Positions 1 through 9,292 are shown, counted from the stretch's first letter. The stretch: 64,000 nt of DNA from Lichenibacterium dinghuense (GCF_021730615.1 NZ_JAJLMN010000001.1:5361501-5425500); one strand, 5' to 3'. Notes: generated from the letters alone by a model not told the origin. Program-made: numbers and translations.

Positions 1-1554
1 CCAGCCCAGGACGGCCATGCAGGCCGCGTTGACGCTGACCCACTCCCCCTCCGCGTCGGCGATGACGAAGAGGTCGCGCGACAGGCGCCACAGCCGGTCC
101 CGTTCGCGCGTGCGCTCCTCGACCTGCCGCTCCAGCGAGGCCGCGAGGTCGCGCAGGCCCTGTTCGGCGCGGCGGCGCTCGATGACGACGCGGGTCCGCT
201 CGGCGGCCTCGCGCGCGAAGGCGACCTCCTCCCCGGTCCAGGCCCGTGGACCCGCGTCGTTGACGTAGAGGATGGCAACGGCGCGCCCGCCCTCGACGAC
301 GGGCACGTTGACGAGCGAGCCCACCGAGATCGACTTCATCGCCTCGGCGTTGGCGGCCGTGCGGACGTCGAGGCGCACGTCGTCGATCACCACGGTGTCG
401 CCTCGCCTGAGGTCCGCGGCGTAGAGGCCGTAGTCGTCCATGTGGTAGCGGCCCGCCAGCGAGGGGAAGCCGGATGCCGCCCAATCACGCTCGACCGTGA
501 AGGTGTCGCCGTCAACCGCAAGGGTTCCGTAGCCGACGCGCCCGGCGCCCAAAGCCCGTCCGACCACCTCGCCAAGAAGGGCGTGAATGGTCGGGGGGTC
601 ATAGACGTCCCTGAAACGGTCGTTGAGGTCCAGCAGCGCCGCCCGGCGCCGCTCGCGGCCGATGCGCTCGGTGACGTTGAAGAACGTCACGGCGAAGCGG
701 TCGCCGCCGAGCCGGAACACGTTGCCCTCGTACCACCGGTCCCAGGCGCCGACCTGCCGCTCGAAGTGGTGGGACGCCCCGGTCTCGACGACGCGGCCGA
801 ACTCCTCGACCCACTCGTCCTCGATGCCGGGGATGATCTCGCGGACCGTGCGTCCGAGCGCCTGCGCGCGTGGCAGGCCGACCATCTCCTCCCAGGCGGC
901 GTTGACGTCGAGGTAGCGCCAGTCGACGATGCGTCCGGTGGCGTCGCGCACCACCTCGCCGAGCAGCATGCCCTCGACCAGGTTCTCGAACACGCCGTGC
1001 CAGCGTGCCTCGCTCTCCCTGTGCCTCTCGGCCTCGAGGTGGGCCTCGGTGCGGTCCCGCATCACCTTGCAGTAGCCCGACAGCGAGCCGTCGGGCTCCC
1101 GCATGGGCAGCATCTCGCCGCTCACCCAGATCCGGCCGCCGTCCTTGCGGAGATGCCAGCGGTCGTCCGCGCCGCTGCCCTTCTCGCGGGCGAGGCGCAT
1201 CTCCCGCTCCGGCGTTCCCGCGCCACGGTCCTCGGGCGTCCAGATGAAGGCGGCGTCGCGGCCGAGCACCTCCGCCTCCTCCCAGCCGAGCACGTTGCGG
1301 GCGCCGACGTTCCAGCCCGTGATGCGCCCATCGGTGTCGGTGACGATGACGACGAAGTCGATGGCGCCTTCGAGGGCCCGCCTCATGCCGCGTTCTAGGT
1401 CGGCACGGGAGGACGGGCGCGGCCCCGACCCCTGCGATTGCCGACCGTCATCCTTCGATCCGTCAGACTCGGCGAGACGACGCCTCAGCTCCTCGACTTC
1501 GGCGAGCAGTTGCCGTTCGCGGGGCGTCGCCAGTTCTCTGGGGTCGATGGTCAC
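1..1554 (-). CDS. PAS/GAF multi-domain sensor protein, 3' end outside window
   Basis: The reading frame runs off the left edge, so about 518 N-terminal residues are visible. A short charged helix is followed by a PAS domain (about 55-175), a second PAS (about 180-300), a GAF domain (about 310-460), a linker helix and the start of a third PAS (from about 490, ending in the conserved region NAACMAVLGW). The modules read as small-ligand or redox sensors. A histidine-kinase, HWE-kinase or cyclase output domain is expected beyond the edge but cannot be seen. I chose the GTG at 1554; in-frame GTG/TTG codons a few codons upstream are alternatives and no strong ribosome site decides. It lies 150 bases downstream of the hybrid kinase on the same strand, so the two may be co-transcribed. 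Confidence 0.8.
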   Translation of the reverse strand, partial: MTIDPRELATPRERQLLAEVEELRRRLAESDGSKDDGRQSQGSGPRPSSRADLERGMRRALEGAIDFVVIVTDTDGRITGWNVGARNVLGWEEAEVLGRDAAFIWTPEDRGAGTPEREMRLAREKGSGADDRWHLRKDGGRIWVSGEMLPMREPDGSLSGYCKVMRDRTEAHLEAERHRESEARWHGVFENLVEGMLLGEVVRDATGRIVDWRYLDVNAAWEEMVGLPRAQALGRTVREIIPGIEDEWVEEFGRVVETGASHHFERQVGAWDRWYEGNVFRLGGDRFAVTFFNVTERIGRERRRAALLDLNDRFRDVYDPPTIHALLGEVVGRALGAGRVGYGTLAVDGDTFTVERDWAASGFPSLAGRYHMDDYGLYAADLRRGDTVVIDDVRLDVRTAANAEAMKSISVGSLVNVPVVEGGRAVAILYVNDAGPRAWTGEEVAFAREAAERTRVVIERRRAEQGLRDLAASLERQVEERTRERDRLWRLSRDLFVIADAEGEWVSVNAACMAVLGW

Positions 1555-1704
1555 GGTCGGCAACACTCGATGGTTCGCTCGGCACTCGCCTTGACCTGCG
1601 ACGATGGTTCGAGGCGGTCAGGGTCATGGCATCGTCAATTAGAGCCGCCTCGGGGTGAACGCCATGGTGGACCCGCCGCGATGGGCGTGGCGAACCGGGC
1701 GCCC

Positions 1705-4305
1705 TCAGCCGGACGTCGCACGGCGCAGGGCACGGGAGAGCTGCTCGGCGGAATACGGCTTGTGGACGAGGTCGAAACCCTGGGGGCCCTCTTCGGCCAG
1801 CACGTGGCTATAGCCGGACGTGAGCACCACAGGCAGCGCGGGGTGACGGCGGCGGATCTCGCGGGCGAGGTCGACCCCGTTCATGCCCGGCATCACCACA
1901 TCGGAGAAGACCACGTCGAACTCGTGAGCGGGCGTGGCAAGGCGCGCCAAGGCCTCGTCGGCGTTGGCCGCCCAGTGGCTCTGATAGCCGAGGTCGTCGA
2001 GGAGTTGGGTTGCGAAGCGGCCGATCTCGACGTTGTCCTCCACGACCAGCACCCGCCGCCCGCCGCCCGCCACGGCCGTCTTCCGGCGGGCACCGGCGTC
2101 GGTCGCCTCGGGCGCGGGCACGTACGGGAGGTAGAGCGTGAAGGTCGTGCCCCGCCCGACCTCGCTGCTGACGTCGACGTCGCCGCCGGACTGCTTGGCG
2201 AATCCGAACACCTGACTGAGCCCGAGGCCGGTCCCCTTGCCGACGCCCTTGGTGGTGAAGAACGGCTCGAAGATCTGCCCGATGCGGTCGGCCGGGATGC
2301 CTGTGCCCGTGTCGGTCAGCGACACCGCCACGAAGGCTGCCGCGCTGCCCGCGTGTCCGCGGATCGGCGGCAGCCTCCCGCCATCGTGGACCCGCAGGGT
2401 GAGGGTGCCCTCGCCGTCCATCGCGTCGCGAGCGTTCACCGCCATGTTGACCAGGGCCGTCTCGAACTGGCTGGCGTCGGCCCGCACGTGGCAGGGTTCG
2501 GCTGACAGGTCGAGCGACACGCGGATGCGCGAGCCGGTGACGCTGTCGAGCATCTCGGACACCGCGCGCACGCGCTCGGCCGCGTCGAACACCTCTGGCT
2601 TCAGGGCCTGGCGCCGCGCGAAGGCGAGGAGTTGGCCCGTCAGCTTGGCGGCGCGGTCCACGGTGTCGGAAATGGCGTCGAGGTACCGCCTGCGGCGTTC
2701 CTCGGCCAAGTTCGGTTTTCGCAGCAAGTCGACGGAGGATTTCAGAACGGTCAGCAAGTTGTTGAAGTCGTGCGCGACGCCGCCGGTGAGCTGGCCCACG
2801 GCCTCCAGCTTCTGCGACTGTCGGAGGGCCGCTTCCGCGTCGCGCAGCTCCGCCGTGCGCTCCTCGACCCGCTGTTCCAGCGTCTGGGCGAGGGCCTTCA
2901 ACGACGCCTCTCGGTCCAGCCTCTCGCGCACCACGGCGACGTAGCGGGCCAGGGTGGCGAAGAAGGAGAGGGCTTGCGCATCGAAGGCATGCACCCGGAG
3001 CGAGCCGAAGGACAGGACGCCGAAGAGCCGGTCGCCCGCCATCACCGGGAACCCCGCGTAGGACGACAGCCCGGCCTTCCTGGCGTCCTCGATGTTGGTC
3101 TGCTCGGAGCGAGACACGTCCGGGACGATCACCGGTGCACGCGTCCTCGCGACGACGCTACACAGCGTCGACTCGAAGATCGCCTTGTCCAAGGCGACCG
3201 TGGCCTCACCCTCGATCCCCACGCTCCTCGCCGTGCACACCGACTTCCCGTCCGCGAACACCACGTGACTGTAAGCATGCTGGAAGGCCAGCAGCGAGGC
3301 GCTCTCGGACACGACCGAACCCAGGACCGCCTCGGGATCATCGGCCACCAGCAACTTCGCGGCAGCCTCCGACAGGATTGCGAGCCGTTGTTCGCGGCGC
3401 CGCTCCTCGGTGCGGTCCCGCATGACGACGACATACCCCGTAACCTGTCCGTCCTCGCCCTTGAGCGGCGACATTGTCCTGTTCGCCCAGAGGTCGGCCC
3501 CGCTCCTGCGACGGTGCCATTCCTCGGCGGTGAGGGGTCCGCGCCGCAGGGTGCGTTCAGCGTCCGCCTCGAACCAATCTGCGTCACGGTCGACGGTACG
3601 GATGAGGCGCGCGACGGGTTCGCCGATGGCCTCCTCCGGCGACCAACCGAGGAGACGACCGGCGCCCTCGTTCCATTCCACGACGCGGCCCTTCAGGTCG
3701 GCTGCGACGATGGCGTGCTCGACCGCACCGTTCAGGACGTGCCTGTGGCGCACGTCGCCCTCGCGCTCACGCCGCAGTGCGGCCCGCAGTTCGAGCTGCC
3801 TCATGACCTGACGCGCCAGGGCGGCGAGCGCGGAATGCTGCTCGTCCGAGAGTTCGCGCGGCTTCACGTCGAGGACGCAGAGGGTGCCGAGCACGAAGCC
3901 ACCGGGGGCGGTGAGGGGGACACCCGCGTAGAAGCGGACGCCGCCCTCCCTGGTTGCGACATTGTCGGCGTGCCCGGGATCCGCGAGCGTGTCGGCGATG
4001 GTGAGGGGCGCCTCGCGTCGCACAACCAGGGGGCAGAAACCGGTCTCCAGGTCACTGGTCGTGCCCTCGAAGCCGAAGCGGGCCTTGAACACCTGCCGCC
4101 GTCCGTCGACGAGCGTCACCAACGCGACCGGCGTGGCGCAGATCTGGGCGGCCAAGCGCGCGATGTCGTCGAGGTCCTGCTCCGGGGGCGTATCGATGAC
4201 GTCGTACGAGGCCAGCGCCTCCAGGCGAAGCTCCTCGGCGGTCCCCTGGATCGACGAGGAACTCGGCACCATCGCAGCCTCGATGAGGTCGACGGGTGAG
4301 GTCAC
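1705..4305 (-). CDS. Hybrid sensor histidine kinase (GAF-PAS-GAF-HisKA-HATPase-REC)
   Basis: An 866-residue cytoplasmic two-component hybrid kinase. Domains in order: GAF (about 25-170), PAS (about 185-305), GAF (about 310-470), a coiled-coil linker, HisKA with the phospho-accepting His512 in GGVAHDFNNLL, HATPase_c with the G boxes DTGTGIP and GKGTGLGL, and a C-terminal receiver domain (about 745-866) with VLVVEDN and phospho-acceptor Asp802 in FSDVVMPGMNG. No membrane segment is seen, so the signal is likely intracellular (GAF domains often bind small ligands or chromophores). The receiver is internal and no separate regulator lies nearby. Start is taken at 4305; Met12 is an alternative. It shares strand and sensor modules with the protein encoded just downstream. 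Confidence 0.9.
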   Translation of the reverse strand: MTSPVDLIEAAMVPSSSSIQGTAEELRLEALASYDVIDTPPEQDLDDIARLAAQICATPVALVTLVDGRRQVFKARFGFEGTTSDLETGFCPLVVRREAPLTIADTLADPGHADNVATREGGVRFYAGVPLTAPGGFVLGTLCVLDVKPRELSDEQHSALAALARQVMRQLELRAALRREREGDVRHRHVLNGAVEHAIVAADLKGRVVEWNEGAGRLLGWSPEEAIGEPVARLIRTVDRDADWFEADAERTLRRGPLTAEEWHRRRSGADLWANRTMSPLKGEDGQVTGYVVVMRDRTEERRREQRLAILSEAAAKLLVADDPEAVLGSVVSESASLLAFQHAYSHVVFADGKSVCTARSVGIEGEATVALDKAIFESTLCSVVARTRAPVIVPDVSRSEQTNIEDARKAGLSSYAGFPVMAGDRLFGVLSFGSLRVHAFDAQALSFFATLARYVAVVRERLDREASLKALAQTLEQRVEERTAELRDAEAALRQSQKLEAVGQLTGGVAHDFNNLLTVLKSSVDLLRKPNLAEERRRRYLDAISDTVDRAAKLTGQLLAFARRQALKPEVFDAAERVRAVSEMLDSVTGSRIRVSLDLSAEPCHVRADASQFETALVNMAVNARDAMDGEGTLTLRVHDGGRLPPIRGHAGSAAAFVAVSLTDTGTGIPADRIGQIFEPFFTTKGVGKGTGLGLSQVFGFAKQSGGDVDVSSEVGRGTTFTLYLPYVPAPEATDAGARRKTAVAGGGRRVLVVEDNVEIGRFATQLLDDLGYQSHWAANADEALARLATPAHEFDVVFSDVVMPGMNGVDLAREIRRRHPALPVVLTSGYSHVLAEEGPQGFDLVHKPYSAEQLSRALRRATSG

Positions 4306-4432
4306 CGCGCCTGATGCTGCAAGTAGGCGAGACGCATCATTTGACGCAAGCCCAAGGATCGTGCGTCGGAGACCGACCGGCGCACATTCGTTCTGGCGAG
4401 CGATGAATCTCGCGTGCTCATAGCGCCGACGC

Positions 4433-5557
4433 TAAGCAGGATTCCGCTGACTGTCACACGGATGGTATGTCGAGCGCTCAAGTGCTCGGGTGAGTATCAT
4501 GGCTGGTCGGTCCCGTTTGGCAGCGACGCCGGCGCAGCGCGCCGACCTCGAGACGTTGGCGCGATCTGACGTTCGGGGCGAGGCCGATCGTGCGCGGGCG
4601 ATGCTGCTCACCTTGTCGGGTTGGACGAGCGTCGAGGTGGCAGAAGCGTTCGGGGTGACGGCCGATGCGGTCCGCCACTGGCGGCAGTGGTTTTGCGAAG
4701 GCGGGGTCGAGGCCCTGCGCTCGACGCTGGCCTCGGGTCGCCCGGCGGCCAAGGGCGAACAGGCGCTCGCGGTGGCGGCGGCCCTTTTGCGCGAGCCCGT
4801 GGAGAACCGGCCCAATTGGACGCTGCCGCGCCTGCAGGCCGAGATCGAGCGGCGGACGGGCCTGAGTATTTCCAAGTCTCGGCTGAGCATCCTGCTCCGG
4901 GAAAAGGGGGGTTTTGCTGGCGCCGCCCCCGGCACACGCTGAAGGGTCGGCAGGATGCACAGGAGGTGGAGCGCGTGGGCCTGCGCCTCAGGATCCGCCG
5001 GGCGCAGGCCGAGGCGGGCGACGTGGTGCTGTTGTACGGCGACGAGAGCGAAGCCCTGACCCATCCCTATCTGGCCCATGCCTGGGCGCCACGGGGCGCG
5101 GACCTGCGCGTCGCCGCCCCAGGCCGGCCCGCAAGGTCGCCATCATGGGCGTGCTCGACGCCGCAACCCGCGACCTCATCGTCCACACGTCGACAACAAA
5201 GCGCAGCACCGACTTCATCGCCCTGCTGACCGTGTTGGACGGCCGCGACGGCCCGCAACCGGGACGCCCCGCCAAGCCCGTCGTGCTGGTGCTCGACAAC
5301 GGCCCCATCCACACCAGCAAGGCCACCACCGCCGCCATCGCGGCGCGGCCCTGGCTCACCGTGGAGTGGCTGCCGCGCTACGCGCCCGAGTTGAACGACA
5401 TCGAGTTGAAATGGCGTGATCTCAAGCGCCATCACCTCGCTCATCGCACCTTCGCGGATGCCGCTCACCTCGATGCCGCCATCCACCAAGCCGTAAACAG
5501 CCTCAATGCCGAGCGACGGATCAGTCATCCGTGTGACAAATTACGAATCGCTGCTTA
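4433..5557 (+). mobile_element. IS630-family insertion sequence (copy A) with TA target duplication
   Basis: Imperfect terminal inverted repeats are visible: AGCAGGATTC and, after a few bases, TGTCACACGGATG at the left match the reverse complement of the right end (AGCAGCGATTC, then TGTCACACGGATG). The element is bounded by TA at 4433-4434 and TA at 5556-5557, the dinucleotide duplicated by the IS630/Tc1 superfamily. It carries one transposase spread over three frames. The right-hand TA lies in the stop codon of the flanking DUF3443-like gene. Confidence 0.85.
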
Positions 5558-5558
5558 G
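4490..5558 (+). pseudogene. IS630-family transposase, frame-shifted twice
   Basis: The N-terminal part (4490-about 4912) has the helix-turn-helix region (SVEVAEAFGVTADAVRHW) and the winged-helix linker typical of IS630 transposases. The frame then steps by -1 at a GGGGGGTTTT run (4906-4914), giving a middle part with GDESEALTHPY, whose DE is the first catalytic region. A second -1 step at about 5128 leads into the C-terminal part with VLDNGPIHTSK and the DDE-like end PRYAPELNDIELKW. The first shift sits on G-GGG-GGT in the zero frame and could be programmed, as happens in this family. The second looks like loss of one G (PGR-ARKVAIMG restores the family sequence). The element is therefore probably inactive unless the second shift is a sequencing error. 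Its TAG stop overlaps the right TA. Confidence 0.8.
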
Positions 5559-6097
5559 TCCAGACCGTAGAACGGCCCCACCGGCCCAGGAAGGCTCGGC
5601 ACCTCCTTGCTTTCCACGACGATGGTGACCTTCCGTCCGAGAAAGAACGGTGCGCCCCATACGAAGGCCGCCGACTGCGGGCCCGCGGCCTCTGCGACAT
5701 CGTCCACCGCGCCTGCGTGCCCCTCCCTGCGGGCCTGGTAGTCGCCGAGAGCGAACCTCACGGAGGTGCCGTTCCCGTCCGAACCGGTCATCCGCGCTTC
5801 GAAGGTACGCCTCGGCTCCATGCAGTACGCCCACGCCAGGTCTCGGCATCGCGGCAGGTGGTCGCCGTTCAGAAGGTATGTTTCGGTCCCGCTGTCGATG
5901 TAGCTGGCGGGATAGCTCCTGCCGTCGAACGTCGTCGTGAACCGTCCGAAGGCGTCGACCCGCAAGAGGCCCGACGCGCCGAGCCTGTGATCGGCCGCCG
6001 TGCCGACCCCGAACGTCAACGTGCCGACGACCTCCCGGGCACCACCGTCCGATGGGGAGGGCATGCGGGCCTCGTGCAGGTCGGTCAACGTGTCCAT
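5555..6097 (-). pseudogene. DUF3443-like protein, N-terminally truncated remnant
   Basis: The 180-residue frame resembles the C-terminal part of DUF3443 proteins: a GTLTFGVGT strand, SYPASYIDSGTETYLL, and the closing WGAPFFLGRKVTIVVESK followed by GPVGPFYGL. Family members are usually about twice as long with a lipoprotein-type N-terminus, which is missing here. No convincing start precedes Met1 and the upstream sequence is unlike the family. The stop TAA is supplied by the IS630 end. Joining the sequence without the element gives a TAG at the same codon, so the insertion left the protein sequence unchanged. Function is unknown for the family; this copy is probably decayed. Confidence 0.55.
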
Positions 6098-6200
6098 GAA
6101 CCGAGTTCGATGCCGGTTCGCTCAGCCTGTCCAGTGGTGGTCGAGCCGAGACCTCCTTTCGAACCACGGAGGAAGCCCATCCCTGACAGAGGCGAGCAAG

Positions 6201-6319
6201 GGTAGCGGGTAACGCTACCTGAGACCTGTTACCGAAGGTAGATCGTGCCATGGACGGGCGTTCCGTCCTCGCCGGCAGTCAGGCATGGTAACGGGTCGTT
6301 GGTAACGTTGACTGGTACC
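6201..6319. promoter_or_regulatory. Cluster of GGTAAC motifs and inverted repeat upstream of the KfrA-like gene
   Basis: GGTAAC occurs at 6207-6212, 6287-6292 and 6301-6306, and inverted (GTTACC) at 6228-6233. The first is embedded in a 7-bp inverted repeat, GGTAGCG...CGCTACC (6201-6219). The cluster ends at GGTACC (6314-6319), about 75 bases before the start of the KfrA-like gene. KfrA-type proteins bind repeats at their own promoters, so an operator is a reasonable inference. The stretch 6098-6391 holds no other convincing gene. Confidence 0.5.
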
Positions 6320-6391
6320 TGTGACCCGCCTCTCGAGGGCGGTCCGACCTCAACGATCGTCGTGCAGGCTCCTTCCAGAAGGAGCCTTCGC

Positions 6392-7141
6392 ATGGCCGGG
6401 CGCGACGAGGTGTTCAGGGTAGCCGACGGCCTGCGTGCCGAAGGCAAGCCGGTGTCGGTTCGGGCGGTGATCGCGGCCCTGGAGCAGGGCGGCTCGAACA
6501 GGGAGGTCGGACCACTCGTCCGAGACTGGAAGGCGAAGCGCGGCTACCGGTCGCGGCCCGAAGTCGCCGGCATCCCGTCCGACGTCCAGAACCGCCACGG
6601 CGACGCGCTCGCGGCACTTTGGGAGGCCGCTTGCGTCAGTGCCGCCCAAAAATATGCCGACGACCGCGAGAGCATGGACCGCGATCTGCGGGCCAACGAC
6701 GAAATCCGGGATGAGGCCCTCCGGCAAGTGGACCAAATCACCGAGGAGGTCGCGGCCCTGCGTTCGGAGGTCGATCAGCTGCGAGGGCTGATTCGCGAGA
6801 GGGACGCGCGCTTGGACCGGGTGCGTTCTGAGGAGTTCTGGGACCGGGTGATGCAGGAGGTGTTCGACCTGCTGCCTGCAGAAGGGGGCATGACCGCAAG
6901 GGAGATCCTCCCTCGTCTTCGCGACAGCATTCATCGCGAGGCGGCCCATCACAGGGAGGACGTCACGGCCGGCACCCTCCGCACGAAGATGAAGGTGCGC
7001 GTTACGCATGAGAAGTACTTCAAGGTTCTTTCGAACGGATCCTTCGGCCGTCGTGCCACGACAGATGTCAGAAAGACCGCGCAAAGTAGAAAATCACACG
7101 CCGAAGTGGAAATTCCTGGACAGCCAAGCGTCGCGCGTTAA
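6392..7141 (+). CDS. KfrA-like DNA-binding coiled-coil protein
   Basis: A 249-residue protein. Residues 1-60 match the KfrA N-terminal DNA-binding domain (EVFRVADGLRAEGKPVSVRAV, then ALEQGGSNREVGPLVRDWK). Residues about 75-165 are a heptad-rich coiled coil, and a second small domain follows (VFDLLPAEGGMTAREILPRL), ending in a basic tail. KfrA proteins are plasmid-borne, autoregulated DNA binders linked to partitioning; chromosomal relatives are often found in islands. The ATG at 6392 is chosen because AGAAGGAG lies 7 bases upstream, which removes 49 residues from the longest possible frame. It sits between an IS element and tRNA-Arg, with possible operator repeats just upstream. A role in maintaining or regulating a lost mobile element is inference. 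Confidence 0.75.
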   Translation: MAGRDEVFRVADGLRAEGKPVSVRAVIAALEQGGSNREVGPLVRDWKAKRGYRSRPEVAGIPSDVQNRHGDALAALWEAACVSAAQKYADDRESMDRDLRANDEIRDEALRQVDQITEEVAALRSEVDQLRGLIRERDARLDRVRSEEFWDRVMQEVFDLLPAEGGMTAREILPRLRDSIHREAAHHREDVTAGTLRTKMKVRVTHEKYFKVLSNGSFGRRATTDVRKTAQSRKSHAEVEIPGQPSVAR

Positions 7142-7157
7142 CCAAGGCGGGGGTTTC

Positions 7158-7226
7158 GGAGTCGCATTTAACCTGCTTTCTGTGGCAGGTTATCTTGGTT
7201 TGGAGTCGCATCTATCCTGTTTGGAT
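7158..7226. terminator. Hairpins and a direct repeat between the KfrA-like gene and tRNA-Arg
   Basis: An inverted repeat AACCTGC...GCAGGTT (7171-7192) is followed by TATCC...GGATA (7213-7226). The 10-mer GGAGTCGCAT is repeated directly at 7158-7167 and 7202-7211. The hairpins could end transcription of either converging gene; the repeat could be a scar of insertion. No clean T-tract is seen. Confidence 0.35.
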
Positions 7227-7243
7227 AAAACGGTCGATCTGTG

Positions 7244-7320
7244 GCGGTCCCGAAGGGATTCGAACCCCTGACCTTCGGTTTAGGAAACCGCTGCTCTATC
7301 CTGCTGAGCTACGGGACCGC
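7244..7320 (-). tRNA. tRNA-Arg (anticodon CCT)
   Basis: Reading the minus strand from 7320, the acceptor stem GCGGTCC pairs with GGACCGC. The D arm (AGCTCAGCAGGATAGAGC), an anticodon stem with loop TTCCTAA (anticodon CCT), and the T arm GGGTTCGAATCCC are all intact. CCA is not encoded. It decodes the rare AGG codon. tRNA genes are common integration sites and the patch 4433-7141 lies on its 3' side. Confidence 0.95.
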
Positions 7321-7351
7321 ACGGGACGGACGCTAGCCGAGATCCGAAGCG

Positions 7352-8191
7352 ATGGAAAGACTGGAAGCCGTTTCGCCCGTCCGCGCGATCCACGCCGCTC
7401 TCCGATGCGCGGCAGTCTGTGTCCCGCTGGCCGTCCCGGCCCTGGCCGCGCCCGTCCTCCGGCCGACTCCGGACTGTGCCGCCGCGCAGGACGGCCCGCT
7501 CGTCACGGTGGCGACGGTGTCGGAGCAGGGCGACGTCGCCCTGTCGGACGGGCGCACCATCCGCCTGGCCGGCATCGACGTCGCCCGCGGCGGCGCGAAG
7601 GCGCTGGACCGTTCCGCTCGCGCGGCGCTGCTGGCCTGGGCCGAGGGACCCGTCCAGCTCCGGCCCCTCGGAGCGCCTGACCGCTGGGGGCGCATCCCCG
7701 CCCTGCTGTTCCGCGCCACGCCGCCCGGGGAGGCCGGCGCGGCGCTGCTCGCCGCCGGGCTCGCCCGCGTGGCGCCCGAGGCCTCGGTCCACGCCTGCGC
7801 GGCGGGGAGGCTCGCGGCGGAGGACGGGGCCCGCGCGGCCGGCCGGGGGCTGTGGTCCGATCCGGGGGCGGCCGTGCTGGCGCCGAGCGACGCCGCCGGG
7901 CTCGCCGCGCAGGCCGGTGGCCTCGCCATCGTCCAAGGCGTCCTGCGCCTCCACGAGAGCCGCGGAGCGCTCTACCTCGCGCTGAGGCAGGACCGGCACG
8001 GCTTCACCGCCGTGGTGTCCCGCCGCGACGCCAAGCTCTTCGACAAAGCCGGGCTGGACCTGCGCGACTATGCCGGCACGCCGGTGCGCCTGCGCGGCGA
8101 CCTCGACGCGCGGTTCGGGCCCCGCATGAGGGTGACGGATCCCGACGCGGTCGAGAGCCTGGAGCCGGGCTCGATCGCGGACGGCGGCTGA
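7352..8191 (+). CDS. Secreted thermonuclease-like (SNase-fold) protein
   Basis: 279 residues with an N-terminal hydrophobic export segment (about 15-34, ending ALAAP). The SNase-type OB fold follows: VALSDGRTIRLAGID (about 60-78), then DRWGRIPALLF, which corresponds to the DRYGR region of staphylococcal nuclease, and LLAAGLARVAPEA. The acidic residue usual in the loop after GID is not evident (GIDVARGGAKALD), so nuclease activity is uncertain. A second small beta-rich domain (about 195-275, QGVLRLHESRGALYLAL) resembles OB-like C-terminal domains. The protein probably acts in the periplasm. The start follows tRNA-Arg by 31 bases on the opposite strand. Confidence 0.75.
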   Translation: MERLEAVSPVRAIHAALRCAAVCVPLAVPALAAPVLRPTPDCAAAQDGPLVTVATVSEQGDVALSDGRTIRLAGIDVARGGAKALDRSARAALLAWAEGPVQLRPLGAPDRWGRIPALLFRATPPGEAGAALLAAGLARVAPEASVHACAAGRLAAEDGARAAGRGLWSDPGAAVLAPSDAAGLAAQAGGLAIVQGVLRLHESRGALYLALRQDRHGFTAVVSRRDAKLFDKAGLDLRDYAGTPVRLRGDLDARFGPRMRVTDPDAVESLEPGSIADGG

Positions 8192-8210
8192 TCGGGCGCC
8201 GAGCGCCGCC

Positions 8211-8552
8211 TCAGCGGTCGACGCAGAGCGTCGCTTTCTGGTTGAAGTAGCAGGTCTTGTCGTCCGAGTCGGACGAGGTGACCACCTGGCCATAGGACAC
8301 TTCGATCCTGCGCAGGCGCCCGTCGCGGGCGCCCCGCACCAGGAAGCGGCCGCTCATGAACGACCGGCTGATCCGGATCGCGTCCTCGGCCCCGACCGCG
8401 ACCCGGACGTCGCGGCCGCGGCCGGCGACCGTGCAGGTCTGGTCGTCGATCACCGGCACGCCCTGCACGGTCATGTGGCAGGTCGCGGCGAAGCCGGGCC
8501 CCGCCGCGAGGCACAGGATGGCGGCCAGGGCCGCGCTGCGTGGGGTCGTCAT
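8211..8552 (-). CDS. Small secreted cysteine-containing protein of unknown function
   Basis: 113 residues with a clear signal peptide ([15 protein letters not shown], cleavage near residue 23). The mature part has four cysteines, two near the start (CHM, and CTV in DDQTC) and two near the end (KTCYF and TLCVD), suggesting two disulfides in the periplasm. I do not recognise a family. It converges with the nuclease-like gene, with 19 bases between, and diverges from queE. Confidence 0.7.
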   Translation of the reverse strand: MTTPRSAALAAILCLAAGPGFAATCHMTVQGVPVIDDQTCTVAGRGRDVRVAVGAEDAIRISRSFMSGRFLVRGARDGRLRRIEVSYGQVVTSSDSDDKTCYFNQKATLCVDR

Positions 8553-8659
8553 GTCCGGGTCTCCTCGCGATGGCGCGACCGGAACGGGCGGGCTCGCCGT
8601 CCGGGTCCGTGCGTGCCTGCTGCAATCGGGCGGCCGATCGCCTATATCGGCTGCCGATC

Positions 8660-9292
8660 ATGTCCTATGCCGTCAAAGAAATCTTCTACACGCTCCAGGG
8701 CGAGGGCCGGCAGGCCGGCCGCGCGGCCGTGTTCTGCCGCTTCGCCGGCTGCAACCTGTGGACCGGGCGCGAGGCCGACCGCGCCGCGGCCGTGTGCACC
8801 TTCTGCGACACGGACTTCGTCGGCCTCGACGGTCCCGGCGGCGGGCGGTTCGCCGATGCCGAGGCGCTCGCCTCCGCCGTGGCGGCCGCCTGGACGGGCG
8901 CGCCCGACAACCGGCTCACCGTGCTGACCGGCGGCGAGCCGCTGCTCCAGGTCGACCCGGCCCTGATCGCGGCGCTGCACGCGCGCGGCTTCGAGATCGC
9001 GGTCGAGACCAACGGCACCGTGGCGCCCCCGCCCGGCCTCGACTGGATCTGCGTCAGCCCCAAGTCCGACGCGCCGCTGGCGATCGAGCGCGGCGACGAG
9101 CTGAAGCTCGTGTTCCCGCAGGCCCGCGCCATGCCGGAGCGCTTCGCGCATCTCGGCTTCGGCCACTTCATCCTCCAGCCCATGGATGGGCCCGACCAAG
9201 CCGCCAACACGGAGGCGGCGGTGCGCTACTGCATGGCGAACCCGCGCTGGCGCCTCGGGCTTCAGACCCACAAGTACCTCGGGATCGCGTGA
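8660..9292 (+). CDS. queE: 7-carboxy-7-deazaguanine synthase
   Basis: 210 residues. A radical SAM enzyme that converts 6-carboxy-5,6,7,8-tetrahydropterin to 7-carboxy-7-deazaguanine, the ring-contraction step of queuosine/7-deazaguanine synthesis. The cluster-binding cysteines are Cys31, Cys46 and Cys49 (C-X14-C-X2-C), the expanded loop known from QueE subgroups, instead of CX3CX2[10 protein letters not shown] is the SAM-binding GGE motif. The start is the ATG of [16 protein letters not shown]; upstream residues in the same frame are not family-like. Its TGA stop overlaps the queC ATG by one base (TGATG), indicating coupled translation of consecutive pathway steps. Confidence 0.95.
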   Translation: MSYAVKEIFYTLQGEGRQAGRAAVFCRFAGCNLWTGREADRAAAVCTFCDTDFVGLDGPGGGRFADAEALASAVAAAWTGAPDNRLTVLTGGEPLLQVDPALIAALHARGFEIAVETNGTVAPPPGLDWICVSPKSDAPLAIERGDELKLVFPQARAMPERFAHLGFGHFILQPMDGPDQAANTEAAVRYCMANPRWRLGLQTHKYLGIA

